A DNA stretch of 64,000 bases from Phycicoccus sp. Root101 (GTDB taxonomy: Bacteria; Actinomycetota; Actinomycetes; Actinomycetales; Dermatophilaceae): NCBI RefSeq assembly GCF_001426245.1, contig NZ_LMCM01000005.1, forward strand, positions 434,001 to 498,000, written 5' to 3'. Under the pieces are notes generated by a model, which was not told where the DNA came from, made no database searches, and was given only the letters and a program-made list of their open reading frames with translations. A program made the translations under genes and the position numbers. Each line of letters starts with the position of its first letter. Position 1 is the first letter of the stretch. Positions 36,228 to 46,400 of the stretch are shown here, one piece after another.

Positions 36228-36631
36228 GGCGGGAGGGGAGGGCAGGGGTGTGTGGCGGCTACGTCACTGATCGCGGAGCGCGATCAGTGACGTAGCGGCG
36301 TCGAAAGGGTGGACCGGGACTGGGCGGTGTCGAGGTCGGCGCCGGCCTGCTCGAAGATGGCCTCACCCCGAGCGCGTGACGATCCGCGACACCGGCGCCG
36401 CGCGTCCACGGGCGACGGCCGTCCGGAATGACGGTGTTTGTGGCGGCGCTGATGGCGGTTCTGTGACAGGCCGTTGACCGCGGCGCCTCCCCGCTGGTTA
36501 CCTGCAAACAGCACCATTGGCTTGCATTCGCTGGGGATTGGCTGCGAGGGGGAACCTGCGGCCGACCACTTTTCCGGGCGCCCTGACGGGCCGTCCTTCG
36601 TCGTGCCCGCACCCGCTCAGGGAGGTATGCC
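36228..36631. other. Gene-free region upstream of the giant-protein operon
   Basis: 404 bp with no supported coding sequence. It holds hairpin copy 2 (36258-36296). Further on is a less biased stretch (36420-36560) containing TTGACC at 36474 and, 18 bases on, GGTTACCTG. That combination is a weak promoter candidate. The GTG start of the giant gene is preceded by GGAGG at 36621-36625. Some of this may be a long 5' leader. Confidence 0.5.
36258..36296. repeat. Perfect 18-bp stem / 3-base loop hairpin, copy 2 of dispersed repeat
   Basis: Left arm GCTACGTCACTGATCGCG (36258-36275), loop GAG, right arm the exact complement (36279-36296). The arms are identical to the inner 18 bp of the hairpin at 26625-26671; only the loop and flanks differ. 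It lies 30 bp past the last tad gene and could terminate that operon. Confidence 0.85.
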
Positions 36632-39600
36632 GTGTCGCTGTGGGACGAGCTCCCCGCCGGCGCGCAGAGCTCCGGTGCCCTCGACCAGGTCAGACCGCTC
36701 CTGCAGGGGCTGAACGCCATCGACGACGGCCTGCACACCGACGAGGACGGGACCTGGCACGTCTACACCGCCAGCGGCACGTGGCCCACGCCCATCACCC
36801 TCGATCCGGGCTCCGGAGGGTTCGGCAACGGCGGCACCACGAGCACGACCCCCATCGAGTTCCCCGACCCCACGGTCAGCGTCGAGCTCGCCCTGCACCA
36901 GTCGGGTGGCGTCGGCGACGGCGGCTGGCGGGTGACCCTGGGCGTGCCGATCGTCCTGGTACGACTGCCGTTCCTGCGTGGCGCCGAGCTGGACGGTCAG
37001 GGCCAGCTGCGGGCCAACGGCATGCCCGTCACCTTCACCCTCCCCGCCCTGCGGATCCGGGCCAAGCAGCTGAGCGGCCAGTCGGTCGGCGTCGAGCTGC
37101 TGTCCGCCGAGACCGGCGGCACGCCGGTCGACCACATCTACGAGTTCATCTCGATGAACCCGCCCCACGCCCTGGTCGGTCCGTCGGACGTCGTCGGCTT
37201 CGCCTTCCGGACAGCGGTGCTCGACCTCTCCGGCACCGCCGGCCCCGGGGTGCCGGCCGAAGCGCGCGCGATGCCCGCCGACTGGCAGGGCTTCTGGCTC
37301 CCCGAGGCCCGCCTCTTCGTCGCCCCGACCGGGCTCCAGGGTGTCGCGGTGAGCGCGGGTGTGCGCGACCTGTGGATCGGCCTCGGCGTCCACGCAGGCG
37401 TCACCGGGATCTTCGAGGCGGAGGTGGTCAACCGCGGCGGGACCCCGACGATGACCGTGAGCTTCCGCACCGCCTCGGGGGAGTGGATCGGCGACCCCGG
37501 CGCGGGCGCCGCACAGGTGCCGGAGCACGCGACCCTCTTCGTAGACACCGCCGGCGGGCTGGCTCCCATCACCGTCAGCATCGACGTCGACGGCACGGTC
37601 ACGACCGACGACCGCGTCGAGGTCACCGTCCCCGCGACGGGCAGCCTGTCCATCACAGTGACCGCGACCGACGGTGTAGGGAACCCGACCACGCGCACCT
37701 TCAGCGCGGTGCGGCGCACGGACCCGAGCGGCACCGGTGGCAGCTCGACGGTCACGGTGACGCCGACCAACACCCGGCCGCACGCCATACGGGAGGTGCC
37801 GGGGGCCGGGACCGCCACGATGGTGCGGCTGACCACCGACCCGCCGGTGCCGGCGAACTGGACCTGGACGGGTGGCTCGGTGGGGCCGTCCGTGACCGCG
37901 GACGTCCCCGTCGCGGCGGGGGCCCGCGTGGACGTGACCGCGACGCTCCCGGCGACGCAGCCGCAGGTGATCGACGCGTACTACCTGTTCGCGAAGCCGG
38001 ACCCCTTCAACCCCACCATCACCGGGGCGCTGCACACGTGGGCGAGCAACCCCGACAACGTGCGCACGGGGCAGGCGTCGAGCCGCGACAACGCCGGAGG
38101 GTCCGCCCCACTGACCCAGGCCCTCACCCCGGCGGTCATCGCCCAGATCGGTGCCGGCACGGCCCTAATCGTCAAGGGGTATGCGTCGTGGGAGGGGACC
38201 CAGCACGACACCCCCGCGGACGCGGACTACAACCGCAAGCTCAGCGAGCGCCGCCGTGACGTGATGGTGGATCTGTTGCGCAGCAAGGGTTTCACGAATG
38301 TCACGGCCGGGAGTGCGGACGGGTTCACCCTCGCGAAGTCGCATACGACGTCGGTCGAGGGGACCACGCCGCCGCCCGCGGCAGGCAGCGGCGCGTGGTG
38401 GCGTGCCCGGGCCACCACGGCAGGGAACGGTGAGGAGACCATCACCGCGAGGGTCGAGCGCGTCGTCACGCCGCCGCCGCGCGAGGTGGACCGCACCCCG
38501 CCCACCGGTGGCCGGCCGGACTGCTTCCGCAAGATCGGGGTCCGGGTCGAGCTCCTGCGCAGCACCTTCATCCGGGCCGAGGTGTACGGCGAGTTCGACA
38601 TCGAGACCGCCGCGGAGACCGCCCTGCGCCAGCACGGACAGCAACAGCTGCGCCAGGGCACACGCAACCCCAGCGACGGCATCTGCACGTTCCTCGTCCG
38701 GCTGCGCATCGCCGAGGACCGCGACTCGTGGCTGGTCAGCGCCGAGTTCAGGGCGGCGGAGGCGGACCTCGACGGCCTCGCCCAGATGGACCTCGCCCAC
38801 TCCAACCCCAACGCCCTCAACGTCCTCGGCGCCCTGAGCATCCTCGCGCCGCTCAGCTCCGCCGCAGCCGAGCTGAGCCCGGCCGCCGGCGCGCTCGTGT
38901 CGCTCGGGAGCATCGCCCTCGGTGCGAGCAGCCTGATCAACACCCAGAAGATCATCCTGCGCGGCGGCGAGCTCGTCGTCAGCCAGGGGGTCATCGCCCC
39001 CGACGGCTCGGCGACCGTCGACCCGCGCGGCACGACGGTGAGCATCCTGCTCGACATCGAGGTCACCTTCACGTTCGACCTGACGATCGTCCGGGTCAAC
39101 CCGGAGCACCCGGTGACCACGCGCTACAAGGCGATCGGTGTCCGCTCGTCGTGGAACACCGCCCCCAACCCGTCGAACCCGGGCCACGTCGACTACCTGC
39201 CGGTCCCGGTGTTCGACCCCAGCAAGGGCTACAGCCTCGACATCCCAGCAGGCGCCCTCACCGCCAGCCCGCCGCTCGACGAGCTGCTGCGGGTCCTGGG
39301 CTTCCGCGTCAGCCGCGACAACCCGACCTACATGGAGGTGGAGGTCGGGCTCGGCCTCGACCTCGGCATCGTCACCGTCGAGACGGTCCGGATCAGGGCG
39401 CGGCTCGATGGCCCCTTCGAGCTCAGCCTCACCAAGCTCGCCGCCTCGATCGACGTGCCGGGGACGTTGCACGGCAGGGGATCCCTGGAGTTCACGCCGC
39501 TCGGGTTCAAGGGCTACTTCGACCTCACCGTCACGCCCATCAACCTGCGTGCCAGCGCCGTCCTCGCCGTCGAGACCCGCGACGGCGTCACCGGGGTGCT

Positions 39601-42600
39601 CATCGGGGCCGAGGTCGAGCTCCCCGTCCCGCTGCTGCTCGGCAACTCCGGCCTGGGCATCTACGGCTTCCTCGGCGGTGTGGGGATCAACTACGCACGC
39701 AACGAGGCCCCGTATGCCGCGCGGCCGGTGCCCGCCCTCGACTGGCTGCAGGCACAGCTCGAGCGGGGCACCGTCATGCACCCCGACGGGTGGACCGTCA
39801 CCCCCGGCGGGTACGCGTTCGCGGCGGGCATGCTGCTCGGCACCGTGGACGGCGGGTTCGTCGTCAACCTCAAGGGCATCGTCCTCATCGAGGTGCCCGG
39901 CCCGCGCCTGCTGCTGGTCATGAAAGCCGACGTCCTCAAGCTGCCGCCGGTGCTCAAGGACTCCACGCAGAGTGCGACGTTCCTCGCCGTCCTCGACATC
40001 GACTTCGGCCGCGGCACGATCACCCTCGGCATCGTCGCCGCCTACGAGATCAAGAGCCTGCTCAAGATCCGCGTTCCGGTGACGGCGTTCTTCGACACCC
40101 GCAACCCCCAGAACTGGCTCGTCGACCTCGGCTCCTACGAGGACCGCGTGACGATCGAGGTGCTCGACGTCATCACCGGCAGCGGCTACCTCATGGTGCA
40201 CGGCAACGGCATCACCATCCCCGTGCTGCCGCCCGTGACCGGCGGGATGGCCATCGCCACGGGGTTCCACATCAGCTGCGTCCTCATGGGCAGCAAGGCG
40301 GTGGGGCTCTACCTCGAGGTCGCCGGCGGCTTCGACGCGATCCTCGGGTTCGACCCGTTCTTCCTCGCCGGCAAGATCTACGTCCGGGGCGAGCTGCGGC
40401 TGTTCATCATCAGCATCGGGGCCAGCGCGGAGCTCGACGTGCTCGTCGGCCGCACGACCCCCAGCAGCCCCGACGTCACCTACGTCCACGGCGAGGTCTG
40501 CGGCGAGGTCGACTTCTTCTTCTTCAGCGTCAAGGGCTGCGTGTCGCTCACCATCGGCTCCCAGCCCAGCGAGACCCTGACGCCACCACCCCTCGTGGCC
40601 GGAGTGAGCCTTGTGTCGAGGTCGCCCGCCCTCGTCGAGGGCACCGGTGGCGAACGTGCCATCGACGGCAAGCTGGCGGACGCCCTCGGGGACGGTGTCG
40701 CGGGCACACCGCCCACGGTGCCGCTCGACGCCGTACCGGTCGTGCTCTTCAACACCGCGCCCTCGGTGGGTGGGCCGGTCCTGGGAGGTGCGCCGCTCGG
40801 CAACAGCGGGGCACGGCCCTGGGTGCGGCTCGGGGACCGCTGGTGGACCTACCAGGTCACGTCGGTCACGCTCACCGGCGACCTCCAACCGCCCGCTCCC
40901 GCAGGCAAGACCCCGAGCTCGTGGTGGAAGCAGACCTCGCCGGCGGATCCGTCGTCCGGTCCGGCGTTGGCCCTGCTCAACTGGCTGCCGACGCCGTTCA
41001 GCCGGGCACTGCCGTACGGCGAGGCTCTGACCACGAGCGTCACCGACCGGTGGGGGACGGTGTGCAACCCGGCGGCGCCACCCGCCCCAGTGCTCTGGAC
41101 GTTCGACGGGAAGGCGCCCGGACCGAGCACCGTCGGGTGGCACCTCACCGGCATCCCTTGGCCCGACCCGCCCGACACGCTGCGCACCCGCCCGGTGCAC
41201 GCGGACTGCGACGTCACCGAGGCGTGGCGCACGGGCGACCCGGCCATCGACGTCCTGCAGGGCACCAACCCGGCCGTGGTCGTCGGTGACGCCGTCCGCT
41301 GCTGCGAGAAGCAGCCGGGTCGTCCCCAGCCGAACCCGCTCAAGGGCTGGGTCGCCACCGCCGGCGCGACGTTCTCGCACCGGGCCGCCGCCACCGACGA
41401 GCGCGCCTGGGGCGAGGTCGCCGCGGCGCTGGCAGGCGGAGCGAGCCTCGCCGACGTGCAGGCCACCCGGCTCGGCCAGGGCTGGGACCCGGCGCTGGGT
41501 CTGGCCGTCGGGGTGGCCGGCCCGCAGGCAGCCGGCGTGGCAGTGGGTCGGGCGGCGTCCGTCGGGCTCGGCTGCGAGGGACGCATCCTCAGGTCACCGG
41601 TGCTCGACTCCGACGAGCCGGCACCCCGCGGCACCGAGTCGGACATGGAGCGGGTCAAGCGGGCGTGGGACCGGTTGAAGTTCCAGCCGGGCGACCTGCG
41701 CGACGTCCTGCGGGTCACCCCGGGCGGTGGGGCGGGCGACCTGACCATGCTGCTGCTCGTCCCCGAGGAGGTCTTCATGGACCGCCTCGTCGTCCGGTGG
41801 CTCGACGCCAAGGGCCAGGTCCTCGACCAGCGCGGCCTGGGCTCCGACGACCGGGTCGACACCGACAACCCGCTGCCCGGCGCCTGGATGGACGGCGACG
41901 GGCCGTGGGCCGACCCGATCTGCCGGGCCGGCCAGGTCGCCGCCCGCACGGCGGCACGGGCCACCTGGCCGCAGACCCTGCTGCTGGTGGGCTCGCGTGA
42001 CCTGAAGGAGGTCGCCACCATCGAGATCGGTTGGGACACAGGGCGGTTCCCGAAGGACCAGCAGCCACCCGCCTTCCACCTCGTCGCGATGACGGGGGTC
42101 GTGACCAGCGAGGCATCCCGCTGGGAGTGGGACAGCTCCGTGGTCTCCAGCGAGCAGGAGGCCATCTCGACCGCGCTGGCCCAGGACCCCGACGACCACG
42201 CGCTGCTCGTACCGGGCCGGTCGTACACCGTGACGGTCGCCTGGAAGGCCGCGTCGGTGAAGCAGGACGCCGAGCCGACGGTGGCCCCGACCTGGGACGG
42301 GGGGCACAGCGACAGCTTCCGGTTCGCCGCCGACGGGGCGGACGAGTCGCCGAAGGACCTCTCGCCGTGGCTGCTGGCGACGGCGCCCGGCATGGACGAC
42401 GTCGGCGTCCTGTGCGCCGAGCCGATCCGCATCGCCCTGGCCACCCAGAACGTCACGGCCCTCTTCGACGCCTACGGCAAGGAGCTGCGGGTCATCGTCC
42501 TGGCCGCCTCGGGCAAGCACCCGGTGCCGCCGGGCGGCGGGGCCCCGGGGAGCGCGTTCACCGTGCCCCTCGAGGTCGACGGCATCCACCTCAAGAAGGC

Positions 42601-43411
42601 CCTCGGGCTGTCCGTCACGACCCCGTGGGAGGAGGCGGTCGTCGAGGTGCTCAGCCAGGGGCAGCAGTGCATCGACGTCTCGGGTGAGCGGACCCACCAC
42701 GACGTCCTCGAGCTGCCCTACGACCTGGAACCCCTCACCGACTACCTCATCGACATCCACGCCGTCCCGAAGGGCGCACCCGCAAGTGCGCGGGCCCTCG
42801 TGCACCGGATCGGCTTCACCACCAGTGCCTTCGGCACGGTCGCCCAGCTGGCCGGACTTCTCCGGGAGGCGCGCTGGCGCCATACCGTGGTCCCGGCGAT
42901 CGGACCCCTCACGGCCCTGCCGGACGCACCCACCGGTGACCAGCTCGACTCCGCGTTCCAGGCCGCGGGGCTCACCGTCCCGCAGACCCCCGGCGCGCCG
43001 GTCGTGCAGGTCCTCTGGTCGACCGACGCCGTCCCCGCCCCGCTGGCCGTCGTCGTCGAGTGCAGCGAGACCCTGTGGCGCAACAGGCTCATGCCGACCC
43101 AGGTCCAGGGACCGGTCGACTCGGTCGACCCCACGCACCACTGGTGGGCTGCGCGACCGACCGACTGGTTGTCCCTGCAGGCGAGCACCGCTGCGGCACC
43201 GGCGGGTTCGCTGCCCGCCGCCGGGATCACGCGCATCATCCGTGGGCCCGGTCTGGGGCGGGCGGTGGTCCTCCTCGGCGCCGGTGCGCGCGGCACGCGC
43301 GTGGCCCTCGACCTCGTGGTCGCCGCCGATGCCCTGGCCAACGCGCCCGAGTCCCGGGCGGTCGCCGTCGACGTCCCGCTCCAACGCGCACCCTGGGAGG
43401 AGGAGCTCTGA
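36632..43411 (+). CDS. Giant hypothetical protein with OmpA-like segment and long beta-rich domain
   Basis: 2259 residues, GTG start with GGAGG six bases upstream, no signal peptide. Visible blocks: an N-terminal beta-rich part with Ig-like strands (about 60-480); an OmpA-like segment (about 490-560, IGAGTALIVKGYASWEG then YNRKLSERRRDVMVDLLRS); a hydrophobic Ala/Leu/Ser helix pair (about 729-768); a very long run of amphipathic strands (about 800-1310, including GSLEFTPLGFKGYFDLTVTP and GIYGFLGGVGINYARNE); and a C-terminal half with a CC pair near 1555. The middle block is reminiscent of DUF6603-type very large proteins, which I cannot verify. It overlaps the next gene by one base. Function unknown. 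Confidence 0.8.
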   Translation: MSLWDELPAGAQSSGALDQVRPLLQGLNAIDDGLHTDEDGTWHVYTASGTWPTPITLDPGSGGFGNGGTTSTTPIEFPDPTVSVELALHQSGGVGDGGWRVTLGVPIVLVRLPFLRGAELDGQGQLRANGMPVTFTLPALRIRAKQLSGQSVGVELLSAETGGTPVDHIYEFISMNPPHALVGPSDVVGFAFRTAVLDLSGTAGPGVPAEARAMPADWQGFWLPEARLFVAPTGLQGVAVSAGVRDLWIGLGVHAGVTGIFEAEVVNRGGTPTMTVSFRTASGEWIGDPGAGAAQVPEHATLFVDTAGGLAPITVSIDVDGTVTTDDRVEVTVPATGSLSITVTATDGVGNPTTRTFSAVRRTDPSGTGGSSTVTVTPTNTRPHAIREVPGAGTATMVRLTTDPPVPANWTWTGGSVGPSVTADVPVAAGARVDVTATLPATQPQVIDAYYLFAKPDPFNPTITGALHTWASNPDNVRTGQASSRDNAGGSAPLTQALTPAVIAQIGAGTALIVKGYASWEGTQHDTPADADYNRKLSERRRDVMVDLLRSKGFTNVTAGSADGFTLAKSHTTSVEGTTPPPAAGSGAWWRARATTAGNGEETITARVERVVTPPPREVDRTPPTGGRPDCFRKIGVRVELLRSTFIRAEVYGEFDIETAAETALRQHGQQQLRQGTRNPSDGICTFLVRLRIAEDRDSWLVSAEFRAAEADLDGLAQMDLAHSNPNALNVLGALSILAPLSSAAAELSPAAGALVSLGSIALGASSLINTQKIILRGGELVVSQGVIAPDGSATVDPRGTTVSILLDIEVTFTFDLTIVRVNPEHPVTTRYKAIGVRSSWNTAPNPSNPGHVDYLPVPVFDPSKGYSLDIPAGALTASPPLDELLRVLGFRVSRDNPTYMEVEVGLGLDLGIVTVETVRIRARLDGPFELSLTKLAASIDVPGTLHGRGSLEFTPLGFKGYFDLTVTPINLRASAVLAVETRDGVTGVLIGAEVELPVPLLLGNSGLGIYGFLGGVGINYARNEAPYAARPVPALDWLQAQLERGTVMHPDGWTVTPGGYAFAAGMLLGTVDGGFVVNLKGIVLIEVPGPRLLLVMKADVLKLPPVLKDSTQSATFLAVLDIDFGRGTITLGIVAAYEIKSLLKIRVPVTAFFDTRNPQNWLVDLGSYEDRVTIEVLDVITGSGYLMVHGNGITIPVLPPVTGGMAIATGFHISCVLMGSKAVGLYLEVAGGFDAILGFDPFFLAGKIYVRGELRLFIISIGASAELDVLVGRTTPSSPDVTYVHGEVCGEVDFFFFSVKGCVSLTIGSQPSETLTPPPLVAGVSLVSRSPALVEGTGGERAIDGKLADALGDGVAGTPPTVPLDAVPVVLFNTAPSVGGPVLGGAPLGNSGARPWVRLGDRWWTYQVTSVTLTGDLQPPAPAGKTPSSWWKQTSPADPSSGPALALLNWLPTPFSRALPYGEALTTSVTDRWGTVCNPAAPPAPVLWTFDGKAPGPSTVGWHLTGIPWPDPPDTLRTRPVHADCDVTEAWRTGDPAIDVLQGTNPAVVVGDAVRCCEKQPGRPQPNPLKGWVATAGATFSHRAAATDERAWGEVAAALAGGASLADVQATRLGQGWDPALGLAVGVAGPQAAGVAVGRAASVGLGCEGRILRSPVLDSDEPAPRGTESDMERVKRAWDRLKFQPGDLRDVLRVTPGGGAGDLTMLLLVPEEVFMDRLVVRWLDAKGQVLDQRGLGSDDRVDTDNPLPGAWMDGDGPWADPICRAGQVAARTAARATWPQTLLLVGSRDLKEVATIEIGWDTGRFPKDQQPPAFHLVAMTGVVTSEASRWEWDSSVVSSEQEAISTALAQDPDDHALLVPGRSYTVTVAWKAASVKQDAEPTVAPTWDGGHSDSFRFAADGADESPKDLSPWLLATAPGMDDVGVLCAEPIRIALATQNVTALFDAYGKELRVIVLAASGKHPVPPGGGAPGSAFTVPLEVDGIHLKKALGLSVTTPWEEAVVEVLSQGQQCIDVSGERTHHDVLELPYDLEPLTDYLIDIHAVPKGAPASARALVHRIGFTTSAFGTVAQLAGLLREARWRHTVVPAIGPLTALPDAPTGDQLDSAFQAAGLTVPQTPGAPVVQVLWSTDAVPAPLAVVVECSETLWRNRLMPTQVQGPVDSVDPTHHWWAARPTDWLSLQASTAAAPAGSLPAAGITRIIRGPGLGRAVVLLGAGARGTRVALDLVVAADALANAPESRAVAVDVPLQRAPWEEEL

Positions 43412-46400
43412 TGGCACGCAGGTCCGACTCGTCGCTGTTCCGCGCCAAGGCCGTCCGACTGCCCTGGGCGACCCTCGCCGCTCGGCAGCGCGCGCTCCTG
43501 CGCCGGCTCGACCACCTCGAGGCCGGGACGCATGCGGCGTTCGACGACCGCCGGCTTCAGCTGCGCTCCATGGACATCCACCTCAGCTGGGCGTGCGGTC
43601 CGGGCCTCGGGGTGCCCCGCAGCGCGTTCACCGTCTGGACGCGCAGCCCGAAGGACGCGCCGAAGCGCACCAAGGCGTTCGTGTCGTCCGACCGCATCCC
43701 CCTCGTCCTCTGGGGGCCCGTCGAGGCCGGCTGCGTGCAGGTCACCTGCCGCCCGGTCGACCCCGGCCAGCCGGTCGCCGTGCTGCTGTTCCGCACCGGT
43801 GACGACCCCGACCACGTCGTGGCGGCCGGCTCGCTGCAGCCGTCGAGCGCCGACCCCCTCACCATCGTCGTCCGCACGTCCGGGGCGACGTACGCCAAGG
43901 TCGTCAACGGCACCGACATCCGCGTCTCCATCGACCCGCTCGAGCGGATCGTCGACGACGACGGGTGGAAGGAGCTCGAGTACGTCGGGCTGCCGGTGGA
44001 CCAGCCGTTGGCCGGGTTCGAGTACGACACCTCCGACCAGGGGCCCGTCGACCGCCTCATGCCCCCGGTCGACGCGGCCGTCCACCGGCTGCTGCGCGGC
44101 GGCCCACCCCTGGGCTGGGCACCGGTCACCGAGTCCGGACGGGCCGCGCCCCCCTGGCAGGCCCCCGACCCCAAGCTGCTGGTCGAGGAGGTGCGGCGCG
44201 ACCTGTTCCCCGAGCTGCCCGCCCTCTACGACCCGGGGGTGCGCGAGTACCAGCAGTTCGCCGTCACCAGTCCCCGGGCCGTCGATCCGCCGCAGCAGGA
44301 CGGGCGGACGTCGTCGCTCGGCACGACCGCCGACACCGGCCCCTGGCCGATGCTCATGCTGCCGGCCCTGAGCGACCCCTTCCTCAACCTGGCCACCGGG
44401 TTCGGCGCGAGCTACACGATGGAGAAGATGGACGACCTGCAGGTGGCGGTGGGCCGTTGCGACTTCCTCGTCACGGCGAAGTACTCCCGGCTGGCACCGC
44501 CGGAGCGCGGGGGAGGGGAGTTCGCGGCCTACGCCCCTGCTCCAGAACCGCACCTCCTCGTCCCCACGCCCACGGGGCTCACCTCGGAACGCGCCGGCCT
44601 GGTCGGCCCGGTCGTTCCCGACGCGCCGTGGCGCGAGTCCGTGCGGCTCAGCTGGGACCGTGTGCCCAAGGCCGCCGCGACGTCACCGGTGACCGAGTCG
44701 GCGCTGGCGAGGTTCGACCTGATGACCGCCGGACCAGCGGTGTCACTGCTGCCGCGACGCGACGCGGGTGGCGACCGGCCGCTGCTCGTCACCCCCGACG
44801 GCCCTGAGGGCGAGGCGGGCAACAACCGCATCGCGCTCGTCGACGGGGGACAGGAGATCCCCATCGGCAGCGGTGGCCGCCACCTCGGGTACGCCGTCGC
44901 GGTGAGCGACCTGCACGGGCTCTGGTCGCCCTGGCAGGACGTGGCGTGGAACGGGGACGAGCCCGCACCCCAGCCGACCCGCCTCATCTCCGTGGCCCTC
45001 GACACCCGGTGGACCGGGTCGTCGTCGTGCCCCGGCACGCTCAAGGCGGAGGTCGCCGTCGAGTGGGAGGAGCGCACGCCCACCCAGGTCGACCTCGTGG
45101 CGATCTACTTCCCCATGGCCTCACCGACGGCCACGCCGCCCGCGGGCCTGTCCCCGGATGCCGTCACCCCGCCCGGGTGCTTCCGCCGGGACCTCGGGTT
45201 CACGTTCGCCGGCGACACCCCGGTCCCGTCGGGCTGCACCGTCCGACCGCTGTCCGCCGACGGCACCGAGACCGCCGTGCCCGGCCCGGCCCAGGGCGAC
45301 GGCGGTCGCCGCTACGCCGTGGTCGCCGACGTGCCGACGCTGGACTTCTCCGGCACCGGACGCTGGGGGGTGCAGGTCTGGACCCGGCGCCAGCTCCTCG
45401 TCGGCGCCAGCCCCACCCCCTGGGCGCCCGGGGAACCCCACCCCGCCCGCACCAGCGCCGCCAGCCCCGTCCCGGTCGTCCCCCTCCCGCCGCCACCGCT
45501 GCCCGGCGTGCCCCTCGGCAGCACCCTCGACGCGCAGGGCTGCAGCCACGTGCGGGTCGCGTGGTCGCTGCCCGGTGGGGCCGACGTGCGTACCTGCATC
45601 GTCTGGGAGGTCAACGAGACGTCCCTGCGCCAGCGGGCCGGGCTCGCGCCGAAGGCGCCCGACTCGACCGTCCCCGGCCAGCGGCTGGTCGACCTGCGCA
45701 GCGCGTACGACGCGATGACCCCGACCCAGCGCCGCGCCGCCTTCCGCAGGTTCCAGGAGGTCGACGGGGCCGTGCGCACCTATGACGCCACCCTGCCCAA
45801 GGGGTCCACCGACATCCACCTCTTCGTCGTCACCACGATGACGAAGTCCGGGGTGGAGAGCCCGTGGCCGGACTCCGGAACGCCCCACGAGCACCTCCAG
45901 GCCGTCATGGCGCCACGGCTGCGCCGGCCGTCACCTCCGCTCGCGCGCCCGTCCGTCGCCCTGGACGGCACCGTCACGATCCGTCTGTATGCCGCGAGCG
46001 ACATGGCGGTGCAACGGTTCAGGCTCCATCGCACGACCTCCGAGGAAGCGGCCCGCGACGTGTCGACGATGGGTCCGGCCTTCGCCGACGTGGTCGTCAC
46101 CACGGTCCCGTCGCCCGCGGACGTCGACCCCGTGCTCGGCCAGCCGGTCTGGTCGGCCACCTGGACCGGCACCCTCCCGGCGCGGTGGGACCCGTGGCTG
46201 CTGCGATCGGTCGCCGTGCCCGTGGACACGGTGCCCGCGAAGGCGGAGCGGGGGCTGCCGTCCGCAGCCTCCGACGTCGTCGCCGTCACCGTCCCACCCG
46301 GTGCCCCCGAGCTCGAGCCGCTCACCGCCGACGTGTGGGGAGGCGACCACCGGGGGGTCGTCGTGCGGTCCGCCACCTCGGCTCCGCCCCGCGTGCTGCC

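Noticed and set aside
36470-36510. Promoter for the giant operon (TTGACC ... TTACCT)
   Set aside because: The -35 is good but the -10 candidate is poor and the spacing is 18; kept only as a remark in the intergenic entry.
38165-41380. Long minus-strand open frame inside the giant gene
   Set aside because: It is Arg/Gly/Asp/Val-rich with no recognisable motif and lies fully opposite a coupled plus-strand gene with a ribosome site; high-GC bias creates such frames.
43060-43410. Upstream extension of the 1258-residue protein
   Set aside because: The frame is open, but the translation overlaps the giant protein's coding sequence and is Arg/Pro-rich; the ATG at 43411 has a strong ribosome site.
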